From Clostridiales bacterium (GTDB lineage: Bacteria; Bacillota; Clostridia; Peptostreptococcales; Anaerovoracaceae), in the NCBI GenBank assembly GCA_009785435.1, contig WQWG01000008.1, positions 1-14,030 on the forward strand: 14,030 nucleotides of DNA, in the 5' to 3' direction. The first letter of the stretch is position 1, and the number at the start of each line of letters is the position of its first letter. Position numbers and translations under genes: made by a program. Under the pieces are notes generated by a model, which made no database searches, was not told where the DNA came from, and saw only the letters and a list, made by a program, of their open reading frames with translations. Shown here in pieces: positions 12,924 through 14,030 of this stretch.

Positions 12924-14030
12924 TTATTCTTTCACAACGGCGTCAAACTTGCATACGTCGATGCACTTGCCGCATTGAATACACTTCTCGTTGTCGATCA
13001 CATGCACTTCTTTGACTTTTCCGCTGATCGCATCGACCGGACACTGCTTCACGCAGAGCGTACAACCTCTGCATGCATCTGTAATAAAGAAAGTAAGGAG
13101 CGGTTTACAGGATTTTGCCGTACATTTCTTGTTGTAAATATGATCTTCATATTCGTTTCTGAAATATCGAAGCGTCGTTAAAACGGGATTCGGCGCAGTA
13201 CCGCCAAGCATGCACATCGAACCGTCTTTGATTTTTTGCGCAAGTTCTTCCAGAAGCTCTATATCGCCCTCTTTGCCTTTTCCATCTGTAATTCTTTCAA
13301 GAATTTCAAGCATCCTTTTGGTTCCGACGCGGCAGTAATTGCATTTGCCGCAAGATTCTTTTTTCGTAAAGTCAAGGAAATATCTCGCCATGTCAACCAT
13401 GCATGTCGTTTCGTCCATAACGATCATCCCGCCCGAACCAACGATGGCACCTGTTTTGTTGATGTTCTCATAATCTACAGGCGTGTCAATCAGCTCTGCC
13501 GGAATGCATCCGCCCGACGGTCCGCCCATCTGAACGGCTTTGAACTTTTTATCTTCTTTAATGCCGTCTCCGATTCCAAAGATGACGTCTTTGAGCGGAA
13601 GCCCCATCGGAACTTCAACCAGTCCGCCTTTTTTGATTTTTCCGGCAAGCGCAAATACTTTTGTTCCTTTGCTGAGCTCCGTACCCATGCTGCCGAAAGC
13701 CGCGCCTCCGTTCAATATGATCCACGGAACGTTTCCAAACGTTTCTACATTATTGATGTTGGTTGGAAGCTGCCAATAACCCTTTTGGGCCGGAAACGGC
13801 GGTTTGAGCCTCGGCATGCCGCGCTCGCCCTCAAGCGAAGCGATCAACGCCGTCTCTTCGCCGCATACGAAAGCACCCGCGCCGGCTTTGATCCGAAGAT
13901 CAAAGCTGAAATCGGTTCCAAATAAGTTTTGGCCCAAAAACCCTCTTTCCCTTGCTTGCTGCATGGCGATCTCAAGCCTGTGGATGGCAAGCGGATATTC
14001 CGCGCGCACATAGATGATGCCCTCCGTCGC
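12924..14030 (-). CDS. NuoF/HydB-like NADH-binding flavoprotein subunit (5' end outside window)
   Basis: The frame is open to the window edge; the visible 368 residues begin ATEGIIYVRAEYP, an internal NuoF block, so the true start lies beyond 14030. Visible parts, in fragment numbering, are the FMN/NADH-binding segment GAGAFVCGEETALIASLEG (50-68), the [4Fe-4S] site CGKCNYC with distal Cys273 (227-233, 273), and a C-terminal two-cluster ferredoxin (CRGCTLCVKQCP, 320-331; CIQCGKCIDVC, 350-360) preceded by Cys303/Cys308. This is the layout of HydB of bifurcating hydrogenases and StnB, not of plain respiratory NuoF, which lacks the ferredoxin tail. In HydBC-type cores the FMN is the site where NADH and ferredoxin electrons meet. 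The StnC-like gene follows after 17 bases in the same operon; a NuoE/HydC-like subunit is expected just upstream, off the window. Confidence 0.92.
   Translation of the reverse strand, partial: ATEGIIYVRAEYPLAIHRLEIAMQQARERGFLGQNLFGTDFSFDLRIKAGAGAFVCGEETALIASLEGERGMPRLKPPFPAQKGYWQLPTNINNVETFGNVPWIILNGGAAFGSMGTELSKGTKVFALAGKIKKGGLVEVPMGLPLKDVIFGIGDGIKEDKKFKAVQMGGPSGGCIPAELIDTPVDYENINKTGAIVGSGGMIVMDETTCMVDMARYFLDFTKKESCGKCNYCRVGTKRMLEILERITDGKGKEGDIELLEELAQKIKDGSMCMLGGTAPNPVLTTLRYFRNEYEDHIYNKKCTAKSCKPLLTFFITDACRGCTLCVKQCPVDAISGKVKEVHVIDNEKCIQCGKCIDVCKFDAVVKE

Overview
The window looks like chromosomal DNA from a low-to-moderate GC anaerobic Firmicute of the class Clostridia. The reasons are the argR-recN pair, purine-rich GGAGG-type ribosome binding sites, sigma-A-like promoters, short Gram-positive lipoproteins, and a large flavin/iron-sulfur redox operon typical of strict anaerobes. 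I cannot name a species.

Layout. (1) At the left edge (1-2201) is the tail of a lytic transglycosylase on the + strand. It converges on argR-recN (- strand): the arginine repressor and the recombination/repair SMC-like ATPase. (2) At 2301-2774 is a small lipoprotein whose mature part resembles the SecD/SecF P1 head subdomain. (3) At 3001-3922 (+) is a toxin-antitoxin-like pair: a RelB/DinJ-type antitoxin overlapping a zeta-toxin-like P-loop kinase. Its consensus promoter lies inside a long, nested inverted repeat. (4) At 3919-5963 (-), read right to left, come an Abi_2/AbiD/F-type HEPN protein preceded by a foldable leader RNA, a SAM methyltransferase, and a rhodanese lipoprotein translationally coupled to the methyltransferase. 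(5) At 6127-9168 (-) is a tight two-gene operon: an unrecognised, AT-rich protein with a HEPN-type RNxxxH motif, followed by a membrane protein with six predicted helices and a C-terminal WG-repeat domain. (6) At 9406-14030 (-) is a redox operon: a NuoF/HydB-like subunit (cut by the window edge) and a 1166-residue fusion of a NuoG-like iron-sulfur region, a GltD/NfnB-like NAD(P)H module and a degenerate molybdopterin-type domain. This architecture best fits the Stn family of electron-bifurcating NADH/ferredoxin:NADP+ transhydrogenases.

How it fits together. The two ends are housekeeping DNA. The middle (about 2.9-9.2 kb) behaves like an accessory or defence-type insert: a TA-like kinase module, an Abi protein, a second HEPN protein with a membrane partner, and gene-to-gene changes in base composition. 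No integrase, transposase, tRNA or direct-repeat boundary was seen, so the island status is inference. The best candidates for something under-described are the HEPN plus membrane WG-repeat operon and the structured RNA in front of the Abi_2 gene. The second probably belongs to the recently recognised AbiF/ncRNA toxin-antitoxin-like class.
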